Below, in pieces: positions 8,648 through 17,573 of a DNA stretch of 64,000 bases; within the stretch, counting starts at the first letter, position 1; every line of letters starts with the position of its first letter. The stretch is from an uncultured Cellvibrio sp. Its GTDB lineage: Bacteria > Pseudomonadota > Gammaproteobacteria > Pseudomonadales > Cellvibrionaceae. The position numbers were made by a program, and so were the translations under genes. The stretch is taken from NCBI GenBank assembly GCA_946480695.1, contig CAMLKG010000019.1:1-64000 (forward strand), read 5' to 3'. The notes beneath the pieces are model-generated. The model was given only the letters and a program-made list of their open reading frames with translations. It was not told where the DNA came from and made no database searches.

Positions 8648-11600
8648 TTAATTTTTTTTGATAAATCCCAGCCAGGGATGCCAATACCACCCCTGCTCGC
8701 TATATAGCACTTCCACCGTCGCCATTTTTTGGGCGCAGGCATCCAATGGAATATCCATCGCTTCCGCCTGCTCCCGTAGTAAGCTCATTAAATCCACGTT
8801 GATCCAAGGGGTTATGCCAGGGGCTGGCTGCAAGGGCAGATCATGGCGCTTGCTGGCGTCAACCAATACATACAATTTTTGGCCACGAGCTGAGGGATCA
8901 TCTTCTACCCGGTAAAGCAAGAGGGTTTTTTCATCCTCATCAGGCCGGAATACCAAGGTGTCGGTTCTAACACCTGATGAATCGCGAAATGGTTGCTGCT
9001 GTGGCAAAACAGCTGTCAACATAGAGTGGGAATATTGCCAAACCGGCGCGGCTTCATCCCGCTCAAGTCCACGCGAAACAAGTCTACGTCGTGAGCTCGC
9101 CGCTTGTGGCGGACGCGGATACATGGTGGCAGCCATACGGGCATGCTCCAGATCCACCAGATTGCCTCGCCGATTTCTTTCGTTTTCGGGCCGAGGTGAA
9201 ATACGTGGAATAGCGCTGAGTACTTGATATTCCTCCGGTCTCAATAGGTCATGGAGCCAATGACTGGATAAATAAAAATCCCCACCTACCGAGCCCTTTT
9301 CAAACCCGGGTTTTTGGTAAACAGCATCACCTTGCCTGCGTTGCAAAAAATAATTGATCGGCGCATCAAGTAGCAGCAAATTAGGCTCGGCTGGTACTTT
9401 GCAGCGATGGCGCTGCACACGGCCCGCCAACTGAATTAATGAGCGCATGGATGATGGTTCGGCCAAAGCCCAATCAGCATCCCAATCGCGCCCGACCTCG
9501 CATACAGGAGAAGCCAGTACGATAAAAATTTGGTGCCGCGCAGGCCTGGCATCGAGCAATTCCCGTATTTCCTGCCGGTGATAAACCGCCTGCCCTTTTT
9601 CATCGCGGCGATTAAAGGTGTTATCTAATAGGTTTTCGATGGCGGAACGCTGTACTAAAGGAAAGCGAGAGTGATAAACACATATATGAAGGTGCGTATC
9701 CTCCGGCACGTCCATGCTATAAAACGATTTCGCTACTTCTATCAGTGGTTCGATATTAGCCATGCGCACAATACCGAAACTAACCCGCTTCCCCGTTACC
9801 GGGTCAGATTCGGCATGGGCGTGATGTAAACGAAGACAGCCCTCGCGGATTTCTTTTGCAAAGGCCTTATAAACCTGCTCACGCTCCTGGGTTTGAATAG
9901 TCAATGGCAGTATTTCTGCGCGGCGCAAAGGTTCTGCCTGAGATAATTTTTTCACACGGTGCGAAACAAACTGTTGGTGCTGTTCGGCGAAATTGCCAAG
10001 CTCCGCAATATCAGTTTGCTGTGTGTTGAATTCATCAACCCATAAACAGGGAATATCCAAGGCTTCTGTCGCTGGGTCTCCGCTAGCATTGCGGTTTTTT
10101 TCATACTGCTTACGACCAGTACGATAGGCCATAAACATGCCATCCAGCAAAGCTGGCGGCAAAGTTGCAGAAGAGAGTATCACCCGGCTACCCAACAATC
10201 CCGCCCAATGCACCAGGCGAGTTAGCGCCGGCAGATCATTCAAGTCGTAATCGTCCAACTCATCGAGAATCAAATCGCTGCTCATCAGGCGCAGCATAGG
10301 TGCGATTTGCCGTCCTGCGCGTTGTGATTCAGTAGCGGGCACCAAGTGGTCAACAGTACACACCAACATAGGAGCAGAAAGCAGTTTGCGAATATCTACA
10401 TTTGCCATGGCGCGCGCGAGTAGCGGGTGATCAGCACTGGCTCCCTCATATAGCACATGGCTGTCTTCTTCAATCAAAGCCTGAACAGAAGCCGATCCGG
10501 TTTGCTCTGCCTGTGTTTCGTAATACTCAAATAATGCGCGGCTAGCAGAGCCACCTACCAGAATGGCTAACTCGTCTTCATCCAAATGCAGGTCGTTGCG
10601 GTAGCTACGTCCAGTTTGCAATGTCAGCGTACGTAAGCCCAACGCATAGGTCGCGCGCATACCCAGTTGCGAGTCAGAAAGTGCATAAAGAATTCGAGCG
10701 TTGGCTAAGGTTTTTCCACAACCGGTAGAGGCCATGTTAATAATAAAAGCCCCCCGCTCCCGCGCTCGTTCACGCAGGGTAACTGTCGCATCGAAGGCTT
10801 TATCTTGCCAGGCAAAACGCGATTTACCACTGCGCTTACGCAAGCCGCGATGGTTCGCCAAACGCGGCAGATACCTTTCAAACCCAGGTAGTGCATGAGC
10901 AATAGCACCTGCGCCATTAGCTACACCCAGCAAGTGCTCGGTTAAAGTTTGATTAAGGCGATTGTGCGATGTGGTATTGGCGTAAAGCTTGTCATCTTTT
11001 ACTAAAAAAGGCTGTCGCTCTTCAACAGGCGTGCCATCCTGTTCCAGCCCCAGGCTGGAATAATAGTGATCAGACAACATCAGACACAGACGTGACAGGT
11101 GCATAAGATAAGGGTTATCCACCCATTCACCCTCATGCTGGCGCTGCAACTCCAGCAAGCGTTTAGCCAAACGGGCAGCCTGTTTTCGCCAAATTTTGTG
11201 CATCACAGGCAAGGTATGAGCAAGCTCCCAATATGCTTTTCGCTCTGCCAATTCTGCCGGTCGAAAAACCTCATTCCAACGATGGTCGATTTCGTTTAAC
11301 GGAACTTCCAGGTGAGCCCACAAAAATTCATCGGCGCGCGCGCCTAACCGGCGCTGAACACCTTCACCCATCACTGGTATAACAGGCAATCGATGATGAG
11401 TTACCACCAGCCATCCAATAGCTTTGGCCAAGGGCGGCAATGCGACAAAAGGCCTTCCATTATTAGTATTAATGCTATCGCACTGATAACGCTCCTGGGC
11501 GATCCAATCTTGTTCGGTATAACCTTCCGGTGCTGCCAACCGTGTCAGCCAACTTTCATCGTCATCTTTCCCAACAAATGCTTCAAACAGACGTAGTGAC

Positions 11601-12052
11601 ACCCATTCATGACGAAAAAGATTTTTTTCCTGTCGTTTACCAGCCAAGCGTTCCTGAAACGCCACACTGGCCTTTCCCAGATCATGTAACAGGGCAGCGA
11701 GCTGAGAAAGTAATTTAATGGCTTCGAGCGTATGCCAATTGTTTTCATCGCCTGAACGCAATATATCCCGCTCTGTTGTGTTAGTCGGTACGGCACCCTG
11801 TGTATTAAACTGACTGGCATCTCCGACGACCCACATTAATTCGCTGTGATCCTTACCCCGAATCCAGTGGCAGGCAACTGCTGTATTTTTCCTTGCGGTT
11901 TTGCGCAGTAGCTTTCGCAAGGTACTAAGGCCGTCCATGGTGATGGCTGTTTGCCAGGTGCGATCACCGCGCCGCTCAGCGAATTGATCGAGAATACGGC
12001 GTGTTTCCGTGAGCGCACGTTTAGAGCATTGCGACACTAGGAGAACATTCAT
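8648..12052 (-). CDS. cas3: Cas2-Cas3 fusion nuclease-helicase, type I-F
   Basis: This 1134-residue protein has the three-part type I-F layout. Residues 1 to about 95 are a Cas2 domain. A Cas3 HD nuclease follows, with His123-Asp124 (LLHDLGK), His148 (RHEW) and His219-His220. An SF2 helicase carries the Walker A motif ASTGCGKT (441-448), the DExD box DELD (597-600), SAT (628-630) and the motif VI segment QLAGRVQRHR. The protein degrades DNA marked by the Csy complex and, with Cas1, integrates new spacers. All visible catalytic motifs are intact. The start overlaps the cas1 stop as ATGA, coupling the two adaptation genes. Confidence 0.98.
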   Translation of the reverse strand: MNVLLVSQCSKRALTETRRILDQFAERRGDRTWQTAITMDGLSTLRKLLRKTARKNTAVACHWIRGKDHSELMWVVGDASQFNTQGAVPTNTTERDILRSGDENNWHTLEAIKLLSQLAALLHDLGKASVAFQERLAGKRQEKNLFRHEWVSLRLFEAFVGKDDDESWLTRLAAPEGYTEQDWIAQERYQCDSINTNNGRPFVALPPLAKAIGWLVVTHHRLPVIPVMGEGVQRRLGARADEFLWAHLEVPLNEIDHRWNEVFRPAELAERKAYWELAHTLPVMHKIWRKQAARLAKRLLELQRQHEGEWVDNPYLMHLSRLCLMLSDHYYSSLGLEQDGTPVEERQPFLVKDDKLYANTTSHNRLNQTLTEHLLGVANGAGAIAHALPGFERYLPRLANHRGLRKRSGKSRFAWQDKAFDATVTLRERARERGAFIINMASTGCGKTLANARILYALSDSQLGMRATYALGLRTLTLQTGRSYRNDLHLDEDELAILVGGSASRALFEYYETQAEQTGSASVQALIEEDSHVLYEGASADHPLLARAMANVDIRKLLSAPMLVCTVDHLVPATESQRAGRQIAPMLRLMSSDLILDELDDYDLNDLPALTRLVHWAGLLGSRVILSSATLPPALLDGMFMAYRTGRKQYEKNRNASGDPATEALDIPCLWVDEFNTQQTDIAELGNFAEQHQQFVSHRVKKLSQAEPLRRAEILPLTIQTQEREQVYKAFAKEIREGCLRLHHAHAESDPVTGKRVSFGIVRMANIEPLIEVAKSFYSMDVPEDTHLHICVYHSRFPLVQRSAIENLLDNTFNRRDEKGQAVYHRQEIRELLDARPARHQIFIVLASPVCEVGRDWDADWALAEPSSMRSLIQLAGRVQRHRCKVPAEPNLLLLDAPINYFLQRRQGDAVYQKPGFEKGSVGGDFYLSSHWLHDLLRPEEYQVLSAIPRISPRPENERNRRGNLVDLEHARMAATMYPRPPQAASSRRRLVSRGLERDEAAPVWQYSHSMLTAVLPQQQPFRDSSGVRTDTLVFRPDEDEKTLLLYRVEDDPSARGQKLYVLVDASKRHDLPLQPAPGITPWINVDLMSLLREQAEAMDIPLDACAQKMATVEVLYSEQGWYWHPWLGFIKKN

Positions 12053-13032
12053 TGTTTAGCTCCGACTTTTTCCGCAGTACTGATCGCAATCTCCTTCAGA
12101 GTATCAATCATAAAATCCAATGACTCGCTGCGCGTTAGTGCTTCAATACAATTCTGGCGAAATTCCTGTTCATCGTCTCCGCGCATCGCAGAAAGAAATG
12201 CCTGCGGAAGAATGACAGCATCTTTAACCAGATCTGCCGCATCAAATACCAGGCCGCCGCGCCGGGTTTTACCGTGCAATACCGCGAGTCCATGAGGTAA
12301 TCCTAAAACCCATGTCGCTGTTGCTCCCAACCCGTACGCCAAATAATTTCCGTGATCAAGAAAGCGATTGGCCGGGTCCGTCCCCGCTCCACGCTTAGCG
12401 CGGGTAAAATCACCATAATTGACCGCATCCACTGCGAGCTTGAACAAGGCTTTACTTAATCTAGCCTCTTCCGTCAGTAATAATGCGACATCCGGAATTG
12501 AGTCGATTCGCCGCGCGCTGTCTGAAAGCAATGCATCCAGGCGATTCACATCAACAACAAAGCCCACCTCGTGCAAGGCACGCTTGGCCCATTCTTGCCG
12601 TAAACGAGAAAGCCTTGCCAATTGCAGGGCTTTTGCAGCGTGCAAGCGAAGGGCGTCATCAAACCAAAACTTTACCCAAGCTTGTAAATATTCTGTTGGA
12701 CGATATTCACTTTGGGGAGAAAACCAAGCCACATCGAAATCCACCTCATTGGCGGTGAATAATGGAGTCCCGCCTCCTCCACAAAAGCCAACCAATACAC
12801 CGGCCTTGGCTAGTTCCCGCATCGCAGCCTGAGTAATTGATGTTCCTGTTCCCAATAGCAGGGAAGTAGTATTAGCAATAGGTATATTCCAATAGAGGGA
12901 TTTTTTACCTTCATCTGTTACATATTCAACACGACCACCATTTACCAATATTCTGCAATGTTGCAAATAATAAATATTCGCGCGCTTTGAATGGAGGATG
13001 GTTTTTAAATCGGATGGAGAAATATCATCCAT
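12049..13032 (-). CDS. cas1: Cas1 integrase, type I-F
   Basis: This 327-residue protein is the CRISPR integrase that works with the Cas2 domain of Cas2-3. The metal-binding residues of the type I-F family can be placed at Glu188 or Glu189 (LLTEEARLSKALF), His253 (AVLHGK), and Asp264 and Asp267 (FDAADLVKD), so it should be active. It is the first cas gene after a 115-bp regulatory gap. Its stop overlaps the cas3 start by 4 nt. A 12-codon frame ends 4 nt before its start but has no ribosome binding site. Confidence 0.97.
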   Translation of the reverse strand: MDDISPSDLKTILHSKRANIYYLQHCRILVNGGRVEYVTDEGKKSLYWNIPIANTTSLLLGTGTSITQAAMRELAKAGVLVGFCGGGGTPLFTANEVDFDVAWFSPQSEYRPTEYLQAWVKFWFDDALRLHAAKALQLARLSRLRQEWAKRALHEVGFVVDVNRLDALLSDSARRIDSIPDVALLLTEEARLSKALFKLAVDAVNYGDFTRAKRGAGTDPANRFLDHGNYLAYGLGATATWVLGLPHGLAVLHGKTRRGGLVFDAADLVKDAVILPQAFLSAMRGDDEQEFRQNCIEALTRSESLDFMIDTLKEIAISTAEKVGAKQ

Positions 13033-13147
13033 TTTTTAGTTCCGAGTTGGTAAGTTAATACTGAATTTACCCATAATTATTTCAATCGCAACCCTATACA
13101 AAAACACAGGTAAACAAACCCAACAGGTTTATGGCAATTACAGGTTA
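13033..13147 (-). promoter_or_regulatory. Candidate cas operon promoter region
   Basis: This gap between the WYL gene and cas1 is AT-rich and on the minus strand offers TTGTAT and AATTAT, 17 bp apart, as a possible -35/-10 pair. The upstream part holds the three ACAGGT repeats listed separately. Because the WYL gene is in the same orientation, cas1 could also be read from its promoter. The promoter assignment is weak. Confidence 0.35.
13106..13145. repeat. Three ACAGGT direct repeats at exact 17-bp spacing
   Basis: ACAGGT occurs at 13106, 13123 and 13140, always on the + strand and always followed by an A/T-rich triplet. The 17-bp period is exact. The array lies between the WYL regulator's stop and the candidate cas1 promoter. 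A phased direct repeat at this place is a candidate operator, with the adjacent WYL protein the obvious binder; binding is inferred. Confidence 0.6.
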
Positions 13148-13981
13148 TTACCCTTCAAACAACCAGCGTTTTATATCGGGTAAATTGACACATACTAATT
13201 GCTGGGCCTCTGGAGTGCCGTCCAGTATCTTGGTACTGACTTGCAGTTCTCGTAATAGGTATTGCACCAGGCAACCGCGCGTAGGAATGTGAAGCTGGCC
13301 GTTTTGCATTTGGTAGTCGTTAGCGAGTACAGCTTGTTTTTCGGGAGATAAACGTGGGTCTGGTTGCAGGATAACTGTGACCAGGGTATTCCAGGCTATA
13401 TCTTTATCCTGGGTATTTTCTGTTTTGGTTTCAAAATCCGGTGTACCACGGAAGCGGCTGAGTACAAAATCGCGGAATTCCTTACTTTTTTCGCACCAGG
13501 CACGCAGATGCCAACGCAACCCGGTATTTATAAAAGTGTGGGGAGCAATGATCCGGCTTTCTGCATTGGGGTTGTTGAGGGAAATATAATCGACATAAAT
13601 CCGTTTTTGCTGGCGAATAGCGGTAACCAGGCAGCGCATGATGATCGGCGAGATCTTTCGGGAGGGAATGTGCAAAGCTTCCGAAATAGGAAGCCGGTGT
13701 TGTTTTTGCAAATAGCCGTAATGCAACCAATGCAAATAATCATCCACATGTTCACTAATAAAACCGAGCTTAAAAGACGCTGTCGGAATATATGTTTTTA
13801 ATGATGCATCGTATTCAAGGTTTTCAGGATGCAGTTGTTTGTAGATATTAATATCCTGACTGCTTTGTTGCCTGCTTTGGTGAAAATATTGCTCCAAATC
13901 CTTTGTATTAATTCGCCCTTCCCAATATGCCAGCAATTCTATTAATTGAAAACGTTGCTGTTGAACAGTTGTTTTTTCCAT
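13148..13981 (-). CDS. WYL-domain transcriptional regulator of the CapW/BrxR type
   Basis: This 277-residue protein begins with a winged-helix-like segment (about residues 8-70). A WYL domain follows, recognisable in KRIYVDYISLNNP (about 126-138) and IIAPHTFINTGLRWHLRAW, then FRDFVLSRF, and a C-terminal WYL-extension region. Proteins of this build (CapW, BrxR) repress defence operons such as CBASS and BREX until a nucleic-acid or nucleotide signal binds the WYL pocket. It precedes cas1 on the same strand by 115 bp, so I infer that it controls the CRISPR-Cas locus. It could instead regulate only itself. Nothing suggests it is broken. Confidence 0.85.
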   Translation of the reverse strand: MEKTTVQQQRFQLIELLAYWEGRINTKDLEQYFHQSRQQSSQDINIYKQLHPENLEYDASLKTYIPTASFKLGFISEHVDDYLHWLHYGYLQKQHRLPISEALHIPSRKISPIIMRCLVTAIRQQKRIYVDYISLNNPNAESRIIAPHTFINTGLRWHLRAWCEKSKEFRDFVLSRFRGTPDFETKTENTQDKDIAWNTLVTVILQPDPRLSPEKQAVLANDYQMQNGQLHIPTRGCLVQYLLRELQVSTKILDGTPEAQQLVCVNLPDIKRWLFEG

Positions 13982-14020
13982 TGTGGCTCCTTGTCATTAG
14001 CGTGACATCAACACTAGCAC

Positions 14021-14054
14021 AAAAAAAATCCGCTGGTGTTACGCAGCGGATTTT
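14021..14054 (-). terminator. Intrinsic terminator after pyrB
   Basis: On the minus strand AAAATCCGCTG pairs with CAGCGGATTTT around an 8-nt loop and is followed by further T residues, eight in all. It lies just after the pyrB stop and isolates pyrB from the downstream WYL-cas operon. Confidence 0.85.
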
Positions 14055-14069
14055 AACCACGGAAAAGTA

Positions 14070-15086
14070 TTATTTCGACCGCAACGAATTGTACCAATTC
14101 ACCTCGCGCGCATATTTTTCAACTTGATCCGCAACATCCAGCACTAACGCAAATAAAGCCATGCGGACTAATACACCATTATCAGTTTGTCGGAAAATGG
14201 CGAGATTGGGATTTGCGTTGAGGTCGTTATCCAGCTCATTTGCATCCGCGCGGGAATCGCGCGGGAGTGGATGCATGATGACGGTGTTGGGCTCGCAATA
14301 TTGTGTGTAAATGGATTGGTTTAAACGGAAACGGCCACGGTATTGGCCGGCTTCCTCTTTACTCGTAAAACGCTCTTCCTGGATGCGGGTTGAATAGGCA
14401 ATATCGATATGGGTAATGCTGGTGGGCAAATCGTCGGTAACGGTTACTGCGTGACCGGCATTGCGCAATTCTTCCACAATATATTCCGGCATCGCCAATT
14501 CCTTGGGTGAAACCAAAGTCAGACTGATGTTATTGAAGATACATAATAATTTGCACAGTGAATGAACGGTACGGCCATGTTTTAAATCACCGATCATCGC
14601 AATACGCAAACCATCAATATCACGCCCCTTGGAGCGCAACTCCTTGCGAATGGTATAGAGGTCAAGCAGGGCTTGCGTGGGATGCTCGTTGGGGCCATCA
14701 CCACCATTGATAACCGGCACCCGGCTGCCTTCCGCAAACTCCGCTACCGATCCCGCCTGCGGGTGGCGCATGCAGATCACGTCGCTATAACCTGAAAGCA
14801 CGCGCGCCGTATCAAATAATGACTCCCCCTTGGTGAGCGATGAGCTTTCAAAACCGGTCGTTTCGCGGACATTTCCGCCCAACAAATTAAAAGCCGCTCC
14901 AAAGCTTACGCGCGTGCGGGTGCTGGGCTCAAAAAACATGTTGCCGAGGATCGCCCCTTCAAGCACGCGCGTAACCTTGCGACGCAAGGCGTAGGGTTCC
15001 ATGGTGTCTGCGACATCAAAGATACGCTGGATATCGGCACGTTCAAATTGGGTGATGGAGAGAATATGGGCACCAGTGAAGTTCAC
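14070..15086 (-). CDS. pyrB: Aspartate carbamoyltransferase catalytic subunit
   Basis: This 338-residue enzyme condenses carbamoyl phosphate with aspartate in pyrimidine synthesis. The carbamoyl-phosphate signature FEPSTRTR is at about residues 52-59 and the HPTQALLDLYT segment follows at about 139. The MIMHPLPR-type motif near the C-terminus (VIMHPLPRDSR) is also intact. The start is a GTG with AAGGA upstream. No pyrI or pyrC-like partner is adjacent. It is read alone from its own promoter and closed by its own terminator, so its position next to the CRISPR locus is probably incidental. Confidence 0.97.
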   Translation of the reverse strand: MNFTGAHILSITQFERADIQRIFDVADTMEPYALRRKVTRVLEGAILGNMFFEPSTRTRVSFGAAFNLLGGNVRETTGFESSSLTKGESLFDTARVLSGYSDVICMRHPQAGSVAEFAEGSRVPVINGGDGPNEHPTQALLDLYTIRKELRSKGRDIDGLRIAMIGDLKHGRTVHSLCKLLCIFNNISLTLVSPKELAMPEYIVEELRNAGHAVTVTDDLPTSITHIDIAYSTRIQEERFTSKEEAGQYRGRFRLNQSIYTQYCEPNTVIMHPLPRDSRADANELDNDLNANPNLAIFRQTDNGVLVRMALFALVLDVADQVEKYAREVNWYNSLRSK

Positions 15087-15137
15087 AGGAGAATCCTTAG
15101 CGGAGACCGCTGGTTGGGTGGCAGGAAATCGGCCGCC

Positions 15138-15166
15138 ATTTTAGCGATAGATGCTACGCATACCAA
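15138..15166 (-). promoter_or_regulatory. pyrB: Sigma-70-type promoter of pyrB
   Basis: The minus strand has TTGGTA, a 17-bp spacer and TAAAAT, ending 52 bp before the pyrB start. Fit to the sigma-70 consensus is good and the position is suitable. I saw no attenuator-like terminator between it and the gene. Confidence 0.6.
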
Positions 15167-15209
15167 CGGCAACAGGAAAATAAACTGTGCCTTGTGCGGT
15201 ACAGATAGC

Positions 15210-16379
15210 TTAGTGCACAGGAATAAGGGAGATCAGCGTCGTATCGGCACGCCGCTCCTTAGTGGGCAAAGACGGCATCAAGCGTTGCAATACCCGTTCC
15301 GCCGTCGCGCGATAGGTGGTTAATTTGCCGCCCATAACCGACAAAACCCTCGGCCGGCTTTCATCGTCAACCGCAAACATGACTTCGCGCGGACGGGAAA
15401 AGGCTTCCTTCTCACTTTTAGGCAGCACTCGCAAGCCTGCAATGGTTTCGATTTGTTCGGCTGGAATCGCCAGTTGCGGAAAGTAATGCTGGATTGTCGC
15501 GAGCAGATATTCCCGCTCCGCCGGTGAACAAGCTGCCCTTTCGGGCACATCTTCAACGATTTTTTCAGTAGTACCTACCAGGAGCTGCCCTTCCCAAGGC
15601 AAGACAAACACAGCGCGCCTGTCCGCCGGGGCTTCCAAATAAAAATATTGATCCAATAGCGGCGGCAGTAAAAGATGGCTGCCCTGCACCAACTCTACCC
15701 CGGGCACGGGTACTTCCGGTTTAACGTTTCCCAGAACTTCACGCACCCAGGGGCCGGCACAATTAACCATTACCCTGCAACTGACAGATTCGCGCCCCCT
15801 GTCTGTTTCAATATCCACCTTGCAACATTGGCCATTGCGCTCGGCAGAAACGAAGCGGGCCGGCATCATTAAATCCGCCCCTAGCAATACTGCTGATTGC
15901 AGTACAGCGCGGGTGAGCGCGGCATCATCGGTCTGGGCTTCGTGATAGCGGAAAACAGCTTTTAATTTTTCCTGCCGCAACCCCTTTAAACCAGGCCATT
16001 GTTCCCTGGGCAGGCTTTTAAACAATGAATGCTTATTGAGGCCCGCCAGCAAAGCATAAAGGCTCAACCCGGCCCGGATAGTGGCGGGGGAACGCGTCGA
16101 GTCTTCATAGATGGGAATATGCAGCGGTTTGAGCTTCACCAATTCGGGAGCCAGCCTTAATAGCAACGCCCGTTCACGTAAACTTTCGCGCACCAAACCG
16201 AATTGCGCTGTTTCGAGGTAGCGCAGGCCTCCATGGATCAGCTTGGACGACTTGCTGGATGTGCCCGCTGCCGGTGCTGTTTTTTCAACGACCAATACTG
16301 AATAACCCGCTGCCGCTGCCGCTTGGGCAACACCGGCCCCCTGAATACCCGCACCAATCACGACTATGTCGTATTTCAT
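15210..16379 (-). CDS. Short GlpD-like FAD-dependent glycerol-3-phosphate dehydrogenase
   Basis: Residues 1-35 form a Rossmann dinucleotide-binding fold with VVIGAGIQGAG, and TSSKSSKLIHGGLRYLE is the FAD-dependent GlpD signature. The family member oxidises glycerol 3-phosphate to dihydroxyacetone phosphate at the membrane and feeds electrons to quinone. At 389 residues it lacks the roughly 100-residue C-terminal domain of typical GlpD, so it is a short form; substrate is therefore less certain. I chose the ATG at 16379, five codons inside the longest frame, because the Rossmann strand begins right after it and GGAATAACA precedes it. A GlpR-like site lies upstream. No glpK or glpF is nearby. 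Confidence 0.88.
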   Translation of the reverse strand: MKYDIVVIGAGIQGAGVAQAAAAAGYSVLVVEKTAPAAGTSSKSSKLIHGGLRYLETAQFGLVRESLRERALLLRLAPELVKLKPLHIPIYEDSTRSPATIRAGLSLYALLAGLNKHSLFKSLPREQWPGLKGLRQEKLKAVFRYHEAQTDDAALTRAVLQSAVLLGADLMMPARFVSAERNGQCCKVDIETDRGRESVSCRVMVNCAGPWVREVLGNVKPEVPVPGVELVQGSHLLLPPLLDQYFYLEAPADRRAVFVLPWEGQLLVGTTEKIVEDVPERAACSPAEREYLLATIQHYFPQLAIPAEQIETIAGLRVLPKSEKEAFSRPREVMFAVDDESRPRVLSVMGGKLTTYRATAERVLQRLMPSLPTKERRADTTLISLIPVH

Positions 16380-16436
16380 TGTTATTCCGGTCATTTAATG
16401 GACGAAGACCAGGTGAGTATAGTTCAGCACCGCATA

Positions 16437-16455
16437 AATGTTCGATAACAATCGC
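16437..16455. promoter_or_regulatory. GlpR-like operator upstream of the glpD-like gene
   Basis: AATGTTCGATAACAATCGC matches 16 of 19 positions of the E. coli GlpR operator consensus, with a perfect left half (ATGTTCGATAAC) and a degenerate right half. It is 58 bp upstream of the GlpD-like start. GlpR represses glycerol genes until glycerol 3-phosphate binds. The gene for such a repressor is not in the window. Confidence 0.45.
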
Positions 16456-16580
16456 CTCGCTATCAAAGGCAATATTCGTTCGGATTACAAGGAAGGGAAT
16501 TTTTACCGGGTCCGTTGCCAAGGGACAACAAGGAGAGGACAAAACCAGGCAGAAAGGCACGTCCTTGTGGTCATAGTCGA

Positions 16581-17573
16581 TCAATATTCCATTTGAAGCC
16601 CGGTTTTGATTGCTGGCATTTTTTGCGATTGACGCGACGCCAACAAACAAGTTGCGTAATGTTCGGCAACAGCGATTGCCGCACAATTAATAATGTCGAG
16701 GTTACCGGCGTATTTAGGCAGGTAATCGCCCAAGCCTTCCACACTTAAATCCACCCGGATACCCCCGTCAATCACCAGCGGTGAAGATTCGAAACGATAA
16801 CCGGGAACATAACGCTGGATACGCATGAGCATTTCATTTAAGGGCCCTTGCAAGGCATCCAGATCCGCCGCATCGCACCAAGCGGTCACGCTGGTAAACA
16901 TGCGGGTTTCCAAATTCACTTCATCCACATGGAGCTCAACATCAAACTCATCCACACCCGTGTATTTGCGTAAGCCGGATTTGGTGTTGTGATAATACTC
17001 ATCAATATTTGCGAGTGTGCCCGGCCCTATGGAATTTGCGGAAACCACCGAGGATACCGAAATCTTTTTCACCCCGGGAATGTAGCGTGATAACACATGT
17101 GCAACCGGAATGGACGATTGCCCGCCGCACGAAACCATACTGATATTGCGGTGCTCCAGGGCTTCCTGCATTCCCAGTGCCGGCACACAACATTCACCAA
17201 TTTGGGACGGGGTCATGTCAATGGCGAGTATGCCCAATTCGTCAAATAATTTGGCGTGCTCTTTGTGATAAGCCGCGGAGGTCGCATCGAATACAATGTC
17301 ACATCGGTTGCCGGGCTCCAAAAACGCATTAATTCCCTTATCCGATACTTTAACACCCAGGTTTGCTGCATAGGTCATGCCGGCGGAATCAAGGTTCCGG
17401 CCCGCAAATAACACGCATTCCAATTGCGATGACCGCTGCACTTTAGCTAACAAATCCGCACCTATTTTTCCCGTGCCGATAATTCCCACCCTTAATTTTT
17501 CTGCTTGCTGATTTTTTTCAAAAATAGTCGAATTTAAAAAATTACCACCTAACAGGGATTTAATGAACTGCAT
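16581..17573 (-). CDS. Acylating acetaldehyde dehydrogenase (MhpF/DmpF-like), orphan
   Basis: This 330-residue protein has the NAD-binding segment VGIIGTGKIGADLL at about residues 29-42 and the catalytic-cysteine segment MVSCGGQSSIP at about 146-156. It also has the late segment NLDIINCAAIAVAEHYA. Family members convert acetaldehyde to acetyl-CoA and normally work in a channelling complex with a 4-hydroxy-2-oxovalerate aldolase. No aldolase or meta-cleavage gene is adjacent. An N-terminal extension of about 25 residues precedes the fold; the only start has AAGGAT upstream, so the extension is probably real. The usual MVTCGGQATIP motif is altered to MVSCGGQSSIP. Family membership is firm; the substrate is not. 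Confidence 0.87.
   Translation of the reverse strand: MQFIKSLLGGNFLNSTIFEKNQQAEKLRVGIIGTGKIGADLLAKVQRSSQLECVLFAGRNLDSAGMTYAANLGVKVSDKGINAFLEPGNRCDIVFDATSAAYHKEHAKLFDELGILAIDMTPSQIGECCVPALGMQEALEHRNISMVSCGGQSSIPVAHVLSRYIPGVKKISVSSVVSANSIGPGTLANIDEYYHNTKSGLRKYTGVDEFDVELHVDEVNLETRMFTSVTAWCDAADLDALQGPLNEMLMRIQRYVPGYRFESSPLVIDGGIRVDLSVEGLGDYLPKYAGNLDIINCAAIAVAEHYATCLLASRQSQKMPAIKTGLQMEY

Noticed and set aside
13037..13075. 12-codon frame just upstream of cas1
   Set aside because: It has no ribosome binding site and its end does not overlap the cas1 start.
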